A stretch of 64,000 nucleotides of DNA from Vavraia culicis subsp. floridensis (taxonomy: Eukaryota; Microsporidia; Pleistophoridae): positions 105,592-169,591 of the forward strand of contig NW_007360609.1 of assembly GCF_000192795.1 (NCBI RefSeq), written 5' to 3'. Position numbers and translations under genes: made by a program. Positions within the stretch are counted from its first letter, which is position 1. The number at the start of each line of letters is the position of its first letter. The notes beneath the pieces are model-generated. The model was not told where the DNA came from. It searched no databases and was given only the letters and a program-made list of their open reading frames with translations. This document shows positions 19,637-28,901 of the stretch, piece after piece.

Positions 19637-20471
19637 CGTTTCACAAATACAAACAGCTTAACTGGTAAACTGCTAAAAATACGAAGGTACTTCATTTTAC
19701 TTTCTATAGCATTCATTAGGAACGATAATGAATGCTATTTCTGCCCTGTCCCGTAGGCAAACCGGCACACACCACATTTTGTANNNNNNNNNNNNNNNNN
19801 NNNNNNNNNNNNNNNNNNNNNNNNNNNNNNNNNNNNNNNNNNNNNNNNNNNNNNNNNNNNNNNNNNNNNNNNNNNNNNNNNNNNNNNNNNNNNNNNNNNN
19901 NNNNNNNNNNNNNNNNNNNNNNNNNNNNNNNNNNNNNNNNNNNNNNNNNNNNNNNNNNNNNNNNNNNNNNNNNNNNNNNNNNNNNNNNNNNNNNNNNNNN
20001 NNNNNNNNNNNNNNNNNNNNNNNNNNNNNNNNNNNNNNNNNNNNNNNNNNNNNNNNNNNNNNNNNNNNNNNNNNNNNNNNNNNNNNNNNNNNNNNNNNNN
20101 NNNNNNNNNNNNNNNNNNNNNNNNNNNNNNNNNNNNNNNNNNNNNNNNNNNNNNNNNNNNNNNNNNNNNNNNNNNNNNNNNNNNNNNNNNNNNNNNNNNN
20201 NNNNNNNNNNNNNNNNNNNNNNNNNNNNNNNNNNNNNNNNNNNNNNNNNNNNNNNNNNNNNNNNNNNNNNNNNNNNNNNNNNNNNNNNNNNNNNNNNNNN
20301 NNNNNNNNNNNNNNNNNNNNNNNNNNNNNNNNNNNNNNNNNNNNNNNNNNNNNNNNNNNNNNNNNNNNNNNNNNNNNNNNNNNNNNNNNNNNNNNNNNNN
20401 NNNNNNNNNNTTAATTCTTCATTTTATTTGTACGATGTGCAAGATAAAAAGCGAACTGTAACGAAGTAAAA
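19637..20471. mobile_element. Dispersed ~1.1 kb element, copy 1 (centre is an assembly gap)
   Basis: The left arm 19637-19783 matches 47160-47306 with about four mismatches in 147 bases, and the right arm 20411-20471 matches 48184-48244 with very few. Between them lie 627 N bases. Copy 2 is continuous, so both ends of the element are defined by where the flanks stop matching. No terminal inverted repeat, LTR signature or target-site duplication could be seen. If the N-run reflects true length, copy 1 is about 250 bp shorter than copy 2. The gap itself suggests that assembly failed because the sequence is multi-copy. Confidence 0.8.
19706..19738. repeat. Perfect 12-bp hairpin in element copy 1
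   Basis: ATAGCATTCATT is followed by a 9-base loop and its exact inverse complement. Copy 2 keeps the hairpin (47229-47261) with one change that still allows a G-U type pair. Confidence 0.8.
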
Positions 20472-20861
20472 CGCCAGCTCTAAAAATAACAAGTTAAATT
20501 GAATATAAAACCAAATATCTGTTCTGTTTTACAAACAGAGATAGTTCCCATAATCGCACCTTAACGTCTACGCTGCCAAATGCATCTCATGCAAGAACAA
20601 CCATGAACCTATTTTCAATAAATGTGTTTTCAATAAAAAATGAATTTATTCACTGTAGTATCCTTTTCTCTGTTCCTGATCGCTACTCGAGGCCGCATGT
20701 CCCCTTTTTATAGTTTATTTGCCATTAATACCCACCTCACCATTTCATTCCTGTAATTATCGGCAGTCCTTTCTACCGTAGCGTGCTACCTCCCACATCC
20801 TTTACCGCTTCTTTCCCTGTTTACGATTCAATCATAAAATAAACGGAAAAAAAGTAAACAA
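20472..20861. other. Intergenic, nothing recognised
   Basis: Upstream region of RMD5. Pyrimidine-rich near 20740-20820 (several CCC and CTTT runs), with the nearest CCC about 50 nt before the ATG. Confidence 0.5.
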
Positions 20862-21812
20862 ATGAACCTAAAGGACATCGAAAGGCGCACATTCTTCCTG
20901 ATCGACCAAATAATTGCTGATCTGAACGACGTAGACCGCAAAGATGAGCTTGTGGCGCTCTGGCTAAAGTACCACAACCACATCAAAAGCACGTGTTGCA
21001 ACGAAAACCAAACGTTCAAAATCTTGGAGAACACCAAAATAGACACTAAAAACGTGGTTGATACGCTCATACTCGATTACCTGCTGCGCATTGATGTGCA
21101 CAAGGCAAAGGAGTTCATGAAAAGAGCAGGTGGATACACCGTGGAGTACTGGAAGATGTTCGGGATGAGGGACAAACTGGTAACACTCGTAGACGAAGAA
21201 AAATATGACGAAATATTGGAAATTGTTGGCGGAAAAGATAGGTCTGACACCGTCACACAGTTTATATTCAACGTAAAAAGCCTGAAATTCATAGAAATGG
21301 TGCGCACTAACAACAAGGCGCTCTCCTATATCCAGTCAAACTTCCAAGATCATAAAAAAACCGAAGTACTCAAACTTGCGAAGATGTTGCTTACCCAGCA
21401 GACTGACACACACCAGGAATACGTCGAGAGCGCAAAGGCACTCATACCTAAACTGTGCACTGATATGTTCAGCATTCCTACCTTCTCAACACTTCCAATC
21501 ATCTACGAAATAGGAATGAAAAGCTTTCAAACTCTCAATACACCTGAGATAAATGCGATGCTCGAAGTTACCTGTTCTAAAGAGCTGCCCATCGACATAG
21601 CACTGCCAAAAAAGTATATTTTTCATTCGTATGTGGTATGTCCAGTGCTTAAAGTAGTGTGTGATGAGAGCAACCCGCCCATCCTGCTGGAGTGCAGACA
21701 CGTAATTTCTATGGAAGCAGTGAAACGGCTCAATTGCGCTAATGGATGCTTTAAGTGCCCGTACTGTCCGGTTGAGAGCAATATCAATAATGTGTACGAG
21801 ATATACTGTTAA
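20862..21812 (+). CDS. RMD5: GID/CTLH E3 ubiquitin ligase subunit RMD5 (GID2)
   Basis: RMD5 is one of two RING-like subunits of the GID (CTLH) ubiquitin ligase, which in yeast destroys gluconeogenic enzymes when glucose returns. The product has 316 residues, slightly short for the family. The central region (ILDYLLRIDVHKAKEF, then a CRA-like helical stretch) resembles the CTLH/CRA part. The C-terminal ~60 residues hold the diagnostic degenerate RING: FHSYVVCPV, NPPILLECRHVIS, then CFKCPYCP. The NPP...L.C.HVI.....L..L pattern is specific to RMD5/RMND5. The ATG at 20862 opens the frame and the N-terminus is helical. Whether its partner subunit and substrate receptors exist elsewhere in the genome cannot be seen here. 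Confidence 0.85.
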   Translation: MNLKDIERRTFFLIDQIIADLNDVDRKDELVALWLKYHNHIKSTCCNENQTFKILENTKIDTKNVVDTLILDYLLRIDVHKAKEFMKRAGGYTVEYWKMFGMRDKLVTLVDEEKYDEILEIVGGKDRSDTVTQFIFNVKSLKFIEMVRTNNKALSYIQSNFQDHKKTEVLKLAKMLLTQQTDTHQEYVESAKALIPKLCTDMFSIPTFSTLPIIYEIGMKSFQTLNTPEINAMLEVTCSKELPIDIALPKKYIFHSYVVCPVLKVVCDESNPPILLECRHVISMEAVKRLNCANGCFKCPYCPVESNINNVYEIYC

Positions 21813-21855
21813 AGATAGATTTGTTCGAACACGCCTTTTCCGTGTCTTTGCCACG

Positions 21856-22284
21856 TTAAAATGCAATATTCCGTGTAAACCACATCAGTTCATAATATCT
21901 ATATTTCTCCCGCCGTGCTAACACTAAGAGATGTGTGGTATAAACAGCTTTATTAACCGTTTCATACTCGGTAAAAGTGTATGAACTGTGGATCAACACA
22001 GGAGAACCATTTATATTTATACTGCGCTCAACAACCACTATTTTAATATCACGTAAAATACTCTTTTGATGCGGCGTATTTATGAATTTATACGGTACAT
22101 CAATGTTTTGGTACAAATCAATCGTAGAAAATGCGGTTGGTGATAATCCGCTAGGGTATTTACAAATTGGTGTGGTAAGCGGTATGATCAGAGCAGCAAC
22201 AAATTCAATATTAATAAAAAGTACAAGCGTTGCTGCCGAGCTGTTGTGAGTTACGCTTTCTACATCGCAGAGATATGAAGACAT
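21856..22284 (-). CDS. Hypothetical ORF (142 aa)
   Basis: An intact frame from an ATG at 22284 (a GTG lies 18 nt further upstream). The N-terminal part has a hydrophobic stretch (AATLVLFINIEFVAALII) that could span a membrane, and the C-terminal part is basic and aromatic. No family is recognised. It begins just downstream of a decayed frame on the same strand (22304-22990), so it may be the surviving end of a larger broken gene. A frame of this length is unlikely by chance but no motif confirms it. Confidence 0.35.
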   Translation of the reverse strand: MSSYLCDVESVTHNSSAATLVLFINIEFVAALIIPLTTPICKYPSGLSPTAFSTIDLYQNIDVPYKFINTPHQKSILRDIKIVVVERSININGSPVLIHSSYTFTEYETVNKAVYTTHLLVLARREKYRYYELMWFTRNIAF

Positions 22285-22303
22285 TTTCTGTTTTGGAGCC
22301 ACA

Positions 22304-22990
22304 TTAAGACAGTGTTGTAAACTCGCATTGGCAATATTTCATAAAATTTGCACCCGTAAGACTTCTCTCTGCGATATTCGCCTGCTTATTGCGCCCATGC
22401 TCAGCAGATTTCTTTGCAAAATCTTCAAATGATCCTTTTACAAACCATACAATCGAACAATACTATGATGCATCGCTGAACACCACGTAACAACCTCATC
22501 ATACCTTGAGGTGTCCAACTTGATATCAAATATAGCGGGAACATGGACCTATCAGAATGTTCAGGTCAATAATAAGATATCAAAACGTTCAGCATGTCTA
22601 CAACCACTCGTAGTATAGATTATTGATCGGCAAAGTCGTGACCTAACGGAAAATGCAATGAACTAGCCCGTGGCATGGTTGGTTCAAGCGAATCAGAAAG
22701 ATTTGTTTGGATGATACCGCTGTTTGAGATGATAAATAAACTTTTTTAGTAAGACAACCGGACATGAACCTGTCCATAAGTACACTAAGCCATAAATCGT
22801 TCTGATCATCCATAGAGTTGTTTGACAGCATATTAATTGTTCGTATCTGTGTTATGGTGTACATATAGCATGTGTCCACACGATAAATGCCGTTTTCCAC
22901 TTCGCTCGTTGCGCAAAATAAACCTGAACAACCGGTAGTTTTAAACGAGGATCTTATCATTTCACAACACAGTCGTGCACTTTCAGACAT
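22304..22990 (-). pseudogene. Possible decayed reading frame
   Basis: From the ATG at 22990 one frame stays open for 115 codons to a TAG at 22643. The same frame then contains several stops and becomes open again for about 50 codons (SFEDFAKKSAEHGRNK and following) to a TAA at 22304-22306. The register never changes, which fits a gene inactivated by point mutations, but stop spacing in AT-rich DNA makes chance a real alternative. No family is recognised. Confidence 0.3.
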
Positions 22991-23188
22991 ATTATTACGC
23001 CTGGTCGCTTCAAACACCGTAGCACTGCTATTATACCGTTCAGAACGGGCAAAATGCCCGTAATGTGTCGTTCATGGTAGCAACCAATGAAAGCGCTTGA
23101 TCACAACCAAACATTCTGATCATTTCTGTGCATTGCTTTGTCAATCAAGAGGCTAAGTTTTAGCTTTTGACTTAAATGATACACAAGA

Positions 23189-23194
23189 TATAAA
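23189..23194 (+). promoter_or_regulatory. TATA box of the 300-codon membrane protein gene
   Basis: TATAAA located about 23-28 nt before the ATG at 23217. No CCC motif is present near that ATG. Confidence 0.4.
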
Positions 23195-23216
23195 TTATGA
23201 TAAAAGGAATTTTGTA

Positions 23217-24119
23217 ATGTTAGCCGCGCTTCTTTGTTTAAAACACGGTTTGGGCATATTTCTGGGCTGTAAGGTGTATGCAAGCAACTTGATGAAAGCT
23301 AACAGCCACAGCTACGATGAGATGCAACCTAAGAAATACCTGATGATCAACCAGTTCTGTAGAAAGGTCTGTTTTAAGCTTAAAAAGAAACCTTTGAACT
23401 TTGATACGGTTATTGATCAGGAAATATCCATGAAACAGAAGAAAGATGATGTTTTTAACAATGTATCAACGTTCAAGCGAACGAAAGAGATACCAGATGA
23501 TGTTAATGGGCACAAAAAGATAGAAAACAAGACTGGTATAAAACAAAAGTCGATAATTGCGCAGCTGAAAGATAAAATGCCTTATAAAGAAAAAATGAAG
23601 GATGTAAATAAAATATTGAAGGACAGAAATAGATTGGTGACACGATCTCGTGAAAATACGGGAAAAATCAGTCTAAAAAAGCATATGAAAGGAGGTTATA
23701 ACGCCGAAAACAAAGAATCCAGAGTATCTGGGAAAGAAGAACAAATAGATAATACCATGGTGTTTGATAGTGATTATAAGGATATCTTAAAACCAAAAGT
23801 TCATTTGGATGTGGTGGAATATGGCAAAAGCATTATTTCTGGCTCAAACACTAAACAAACACCCAATCTCCGACCCAAAACAACAGCAGATGTGGTAGCA
23901 TCCTTTGCTCTTCATACTGCGACGACAGATATTGGTCTATTCATTCTGACAGCAGTTGCCGAATCCTTGTTCCTTATATTTAGCATCTTGATACTTGCCT
24001 TGGACAAAGATGAATCGATGTCTACCAACGGATATAGCGGAAATAGCATGTATCAGTCCAATGGAGTGAGCAGGCCCAATATATTGGAATATTTCGGATC
24101 ATATTGCCATCATTGCTAG
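23217..24119 (+). CDS. Lineage-specific membrane protein (300 aa)
   Basis: No family is recognised. The first ~20 residues (MLAALLCLKHGLGIFLG) can act as a signal peptide. Residues about 25-225 are hydrophilic and strongly basic, with Lys-rich helices (KQKKDDVF, KDKMPYKEKMKDVNKI). A single long hydrophobic segment near residues 238-261 (FILTAVAESLFLIFSILIL) is followed by an acidic/polar tail ending in CHHC. This suggests a type I membrane protein with a basic luminal or extracellular part. A TATA box lies ~25 nt upstream. It stands alone between decayed frames on the other strand, in the most gene-poor part of the window. Confidence 0.7.
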   Translation: MLAALLCLKHGLGIFLGCKVYASNLMKANSHSYDEMQPKKYLMINQFCRKVCFKLKKKPLNFDTVIDQEISMKQKKDDVFNNVSTFKRTKEIPDDVNGHKKIENKTGIKQKSIIAQLKDKMPYKEKMKDVNKILKDRNRLVTRSRENTGKISLKKHMKGGYNAENKESRVSGKEEQIDNTMVFDSDYKDILKPKVHLDVVEYGKSIISGSNTKQTPNLRPKTTADVVASFALHTATTDIGLFILTAVAESLFLIFSILILALDKDESMSTNGYSGNSMYQSNGVSRPNILEYFGSYCHHC

Positions 24120-24204
24120 AGCACTAGTATACTCGAGAGCAATAACTCATAACCATGCTATAATGGGATGTCACGTATATAAATGCACCGTAAATTATTT
24201 CTAT

Positions 24205-24618
24205 TTATTTTTCTTTGGATCTGGTGATAACCTGATTATACTCATTCTCTACATCTTGTTCAGATGCAAATATGGTCATAACGCAGCAGCAACTATGAAA
24301 AATAACACTTAGGAATACATCTTCATCCTTGCGATCAAAAATGCTCTTATCAGATTTGCTGTGTGACCAATTGTCTAATCAGTCTATATTTTCGCATTCG
24401 ACCAAGCAATAAAACATAAAACGATTCCTTTGCTCGTTCTCACACATCAGCTGCATTTCGTAATCATAACACATTTTAGTCGGTCCCAAACAGGCTTGAA
24501 AAGTGTACTATTCATGTACTTTGTGATTCACCTCAATCACACAGATATTTATTAATTTTATCCTTAACAGGAAGTTTATATCCTTGCGTTATACTAATAC
24601 CTTAATTACACCGTTCAT
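24205..24618 (-). pseudogene. Possible decayed small gene, one frame with three internal stops
   Basis: From an ATG at 24618 the frame runs 138 codons to a TAA at 24205 without a change of register. It is interrupted only by TAA, TAG and TGA at three places, where about nine stops would be expected by chance. The translation is Cys-rich (QLMCENEQRNRF, FHSCCCVM). All three stops could come from single C-to-T changes in Gln or Arg codons. No family is recognised, so coding origin rests only on stop depletion. Confidence 0.3.
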
Positions 24619-25202
24619 AACACATGTGTCCATTACCTATGTTTTACCTATCGATCAAACAAATATTTGTGTTTGCAAGAACTTTTGCTATACATGCTTT
24701 TAATAAAAGAGTATTTCATTATTTACACACCATCTCTCTGTATCCACACGGTTCTGCTATATGCAATCAAATTATGCCTCTCGATACAATAATCACGGAT
24801 AGTTGAATACACATTAAATTCAAGAAGAGTAGGACGTACTGTATTTTAAAAACATAGAATAGTTAGCAGCTTAGATCTGCACAGTATATTCTTTACGGGT
24901 TTGGTAAAAGCAGATCATATATGTCTATTGCTGAGGGAATAACTGATTATACGTAATCATTGAAAACATTTTTGGATTTAACTCAAATTTTTTGCCAGAA
25001 TTTACGATCACTACATCAAAAAGATGGGTTTTAGCTGGTCTACACGATTTATTACGACATATATTCCTGTTCTGTTTCAGGCACAACTGTTTCAAGTGCT
25101 AGCCATTTATTTATCTGTATCCGGCACAGAATTCGATACCAATACCTATGTACGCTTATGGATACATGTTCCTGATAATATGCAATTTAATAATAATGTG
25201 TA
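24619..25202. other. Intergenic, nothing recognised
   Basis: Only short frames (60-64 codons) with no motif. Confidence 0.5.
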
Positions 25203-25703
25203 TTATTTGACCTCTTGATCAGCTCCATTTGAGCTTTTTGGTAAAAAATATTTACTAAAGCTATGACTTTCATTACATACCTGTTAACACGATCTTTCTG
25301 ATGTACCGGTAGATACCACGACTCTTTCAGTCCTTGGGCGATCATGATTTAACTTTTCTTCGCATTCTGCATGCGGTTTAAAAGCATTTGGACAAGTATC
25401 AAGTATGCTTGCTGCACATCCTTGGGAATGATAGATGATAATAACTTTGTCTATTGGTGTGCCTATGGCGACATTTCACAAAATAAGTCTGGTATTGCGT
25501 AAGTAAAAATCAAATATAACCGGATTGATGCCATTACCTCTCAGTTTACTGTGTAAGTACACAAAGAGATGGCTATACAATCCTATTTATAGTTGTCCAT
25601 CCTTGGATGTGAATGTCCTACGGATCATTCCTGTGTCCTCGCAATCAGCATGCAGAGTAGCATCGCTGATATCCATGAAATTCGAATTGTAATATGACAT
25701 CAT
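25203..25703 (-). pseudogene. Possible decayed gene, one frame with three internal stops and a CCC start motif
   Basis: A minus-strand ATG at 25703, preceded within a few bases by CCCGCA, opens a frame of exactly 167 codons ending at TAA 25203. It is broken only by TAA, TGA and TAA (about eleven expected by chance). Register is constant throughout. Readable pieces include DATLHADCEDTGMIRRTF and IIIYHSQGCAASILDTC. The combination of start motif and stop depletion is suggestive, not proof. Its 5' end overlaps the first ATG of the divergent WOPR gene by 10 bp. Confidence 0.35.
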
Positions 25704-26437
25704 TGCGGGTAATCGTCTTCAAAATAAAATGGAAAAATAGTTTCGAAAGAATGACCTCTTTACGCGGATACTTGCACACCTATGAAGAAGCATATCAAAT
25801 AGTACATTCTGTCAGGTTGGGCATAATTGCCCCGTTGTCAAAACGGTTGTCTATTTGGGAAAGAACTTCTATAAAAAGCGGATCTATTTTCGTCTTCATT
25901 CGTGACTGTCGTGGTATATTACGATGGACAGATGGCAGACTATGGTCGTCATCTAAAATAACCGGTCCCTTTCTGCTCTACAAGGAGGAGACGCGGCATT
26001 TTTGCAAAAAATTTAGGAAGAAACACCTCACCGATATCACACGACCGCTGAAGAACATTCCGCTTGGCAAGCAAATGGAGCAAAACAAATTTATCCTGTA
26101 CAAAAAGACCATATCAATCAGACACGAGCAAAATGTTTACCACATAATCGCGTATTTTCAGCCAGTTTTCGACAAATGGTCGTTGGGGTCAACACCGTTC
26201 TTCCGATCTATGAAGATTGTGATCGGTATGTACGGTGAGTTGAGCAGCGATCGCTATTTGGACAATCTTAAACGCAAAAACGTTGACATCCATACGCGAT
26301 ACAAACTGTTGTCGCTGAATAGTGCCAGCATACTTCCAGATATTGATCGTAAGCTTTTGGAGCGGATAGCTCGTGAGGTCCTGATGAACAAGCTGACAGT
26401 GAGCAAAACTTCTGATGTATTTAAGACAAATAATTAA
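25694..26437 (+). CDS. WOPR-domain transcription factor (Gti1/Pac2/Wor1 family)
   Basis: WOPR proteins are fungal-specific DNA-binding regulators that control morphological or developmental switches (Wor1, Ryp1, Pac2, Gti1). Box A is clear at residues about 24-97: RGYLHTYEEAYQIVHSV, ERTSIKSGSIFVFI, then the hallmark GILRWTDGRLWSSSKITG and FLLYKE. Box B follows at about 136-156 (LYKKTISIRHEQNVYHIIAY). After it comes a ~90-residue unassigned tail. At 247 residues it is short for the family because the long disordered C-terminus seen in fungi is missing. Two starts are possible: 25694, or the methionine at 25751 that lies just before the domain. Both begin MTSLR, a local duplication. No CCC motif is close to either. 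The gene is divergent from a decayed frame. Confidence 0.88.
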   Translation: MTSLRVIVFKIKWKNSFERMTSLRGYLHTYEEAYQIVHSVRLGIIAPLSKRLSIWERTSIKSGSIFVFIRDCRGILRWTDGRLWSSSKITGPFLLYKEETRHFCKKFRKKHLTDITRPLKNIPLGKQMEQNKFILYKKTISIRHEQNVYHIIAYFQPVFDKWSLGSTPFFRSMKIVIGMYGELSSDRYLDNLKRKNVDIHTRYKLLSLNSASILPDIDRKLLERIAREVLMNKLTVSKTSDVFKTNN

Positions 26438-27641
26438 AATGTGCTATATGAATGGATGCATAGCTCGTGTTACATCGGTTGGGATGCTTTAATAGTATTT
26501 TATGGCCTACAAACTCAGCGATTATATGGTACAAGTGTTTACAAAGTTTTTCAATTTACATTGTTTTTTGAACGTAATTCTTCGAATTTTTGCACATGTT
26601 CTTCCTTTCTTGATATGAGCGGACACCCAGAACCTACTCCCCAGGTTGATCTCGTGATTCTTTTTGACATCAAATTTGATCCCATCTTTGCATACACTTC
26701 ATCATATTCAAGCCATAGAACACGTCTTCGCATGTTCAACCATAGAATACTTGTATCTTATAACGTGCACAGAGCATCACATAGATGACACAGTTTTTTA
26801 CCACACGTACGTCTGATATCACCTCACTTTTGGTACAACCTAAACAGAACATTTTTTGGTCTGCTGTAGATTACTGGTGAAATAGATTTACTGAATTACG
26901 CCAATTTGAAGTGATCAAAGCATCCCATCAATGGTTATAAAGCTGATATATTCATGTATTGCTGTATATAGCTCTAAATTAATGAAATTTTATACCTAGG
27001 ATTAGGAATATGTACATCAAGTAAATGACGAGCACCCAGTACAAACGCAATAATAGAACAGAATTTCGGTGCTGTAAAGAAGAGATAATAACACATACGT
27101 ATGGTTGCTATCGTTAGAATCGCTGGAGAATGAGCTGAAGATCTGTAGCATACCTAAAATGGTTTTAACATACTATTGCGGTATGGATAGAGGAATAAAG
27201 CGAGATTCGGTAAAGTAGGTTTAATTATACAGACTGTTGTGTAATTTCATTGATATATCACAAAAAATGGCTATAAACATCAGATTATAACCGTGGTATG
27301 GTGCGAAGCCAGCTTTTCCATAAACCCATCTAAGTGAGGAGAAACGTGGGTATCATCCGTTTTTGCATTTGCATGCCGTATTATTGATCATGTCCGATAC
27401 GAATTGGTTTTATGAAATGATGTTGATACGTTAACCGCAGGTATATCAGTACTTGGTCTTTTGTTAATTTGAGAAGCGAACTTTCAGTGAAATGACCAAA
27501 ACAATTCTAACTCCGTTAATAACACCGTGACAGAAGCTTTCGTGATCACAGAGGGCATGCTGTGTGTTTGGCCTACGACAAACAAAGTGTGAATTAACCG
27601 AGCTGTTCTGTCTTTGTGGACAGGAATTGCCCCCCCTTTGC
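26438..27641. other. Intergenic, nothing recognised
   Basis: A 115-codon plus-strand frame directly after the WOPR gene starts at GTG and has no motif. The rest is AT-rich with short frames only. Confidence 0.5.
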
Positions 27642-28901
27642 ATGCTCTACAAAATAGTAAGGATAATCGGAAAAGGTGGCACAAGCACGGTGTACGAGGC
27701 AAAATACGAGGGCAAGCCCATCGCAATAAAACGTATACTCAAAGAGAACCAGGCACTAGCTGAAAATGAGATCTCTTTCCTGCAGTCTCTCTCACATCCA
27801 TACATAGTGAAGCTGCGCGACGTGATACACCGCGAACACGATACACTTCTTCTGTTTGATCTGCACGATTCCTCTTCTCTTCTGTTTAACGAACACTTGA
27901 CCGAGAACACGGTCTTAAAGATAGTTAGGATGGTGCTACAGGCCCTGGAGTACATGCACCGGTCGAACGTGATGCACCGAGACATCAAGCTTGAGAATGT
28001 GCTGTTGACGAAGACTCATATAAAAATATGCGATTTTGGACTGGCCGCAAGCAGAGATGAGCACTACACCTACTGCGGGACCAGAAAGTACATGGCACCG
28101 GAGATGGGTGGGAAATACGACGAGCTGATAGATGTGTACGGTGTCGGTCTGCTCATGTACAAACTACTACGGGGTGTTACGATGGATAAAGAGAGGGTTA
28201 TCGATATTGATGCTCTAAACATATCGTATCTGGCGAGAGATTTACTAAAACAGCTGCTGAGTGAAAAAGAGCAGCGACCTAGTGCGGACGGTGCTCTCAA
28301 ACATCCCGCATTCAGCATTTTCTATCCACAGATGTGCGATTACTTCGTTCTACCTGATTTTAAGAAGAATGTGCGTATCGGTGAGCTTGTAAAGGAAGGC
28401 AAGGCGATAAAACTTGTAAATTATAAAATAGTGGGCGATATCTTCTTCAAGAATGAGCAGCCCATCGGCAAGCATCTCGTTTTGCATGGTGATCTGCGAA
28501 TTTTTAATTACATGCTCGTTATAGCCGGAATTTACCTGAAAAGAATGCAGCACACACATGCCAACGCGCCAAACGATGGGCATTTGTCCATGTTTGATAG
28601 ATCTGCCTTGACCAGCACACATGCATGGGCTGACACATCGTATGTCATACCGCAGCTCAAATATTTCTACCACAACAACTGGTTGGTCTTCAATACGATG
28701 TCTTATTCAGTGACACTTCTCCTCCAAGGCACTCGAATTGAGTGCTGTGCCGAGGAAATGTACGTCTATCAATCTAAAACGTGTGTTAAGTATCTTTTTT
28801 CATCATTGCTGGATGGAAGCGACCCGATCAACACAAAACTGCTCAAAATGCTTGAGGAAGTTCTTGCAATTTTGGTAGAAATGAGGAAATCGTACCGATG
28901 A
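27642..28901 (+). CDS. Serine/threonine protein kinase, probably polo-like
   Basis: The kinase domain starts almost at the N-terminus: glycine loop IGKGGTSTVYEA (residues 9-20), catalytic Lys30 in PIAIKRI, HRDIKLEN catalytic loop (112-119), DFG (131-133) and KYMAPEM. The GKGG loop is typical of polo-like and MPS1 kinases. After about residue 255 there is a ~160-residue C-terminal region with a beta-rich pattern (NNWLVFNTMSYSVTLLLQG, RIECCAEEMYVY) that could be a reduced polo-box domain; this is the weaker part of the call. Polo kinases drive mitotic entry and spindle-pole function. The start at 27642 is supported by a run of six C a few bases upstream; the frame reaches back to 27564 from a non-ATG codon. 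The total of 419 residues is short for a polo-like kinase. It could also be another small kinase family. Confidence 0.7.
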   Translation: MLYKIVRIIGKGGTSTVYEAKYEGKPIAIKRILKENQALAENEISFLQSLSHPYIVKLRDVIHREHDTLLLFDLHDSSSLLFNEHLTENTVLKIVRMVLQALEYMHRSNVMHRDIKLENVLLTKTHIKICDFGLAASRDEHYTYCGTRKYMAPEMGGKYDELIDVYGVGLLMYKLLRGVTMDKERVIDIDALNISYLARDLLKQLLSEKEQRPSADGALKHPAFSIFYPQMCDYFVLPDFKKNVRIGELVKEGKAIKLVNYKIVGDIFFKNEQPIGKHLVLHGDLRIFNYMLVIAGIYLKRMQHTHANAPNDGHLSMFDRSALTSTHAWADTSYVIPQLKYFYHNNWLVFNTMSYSVTLLLQGTRIECCAEEMYVYQSKTCVKYLFSSLLDGSDPINTKLLKMLEEVLAILVEMRKSYR

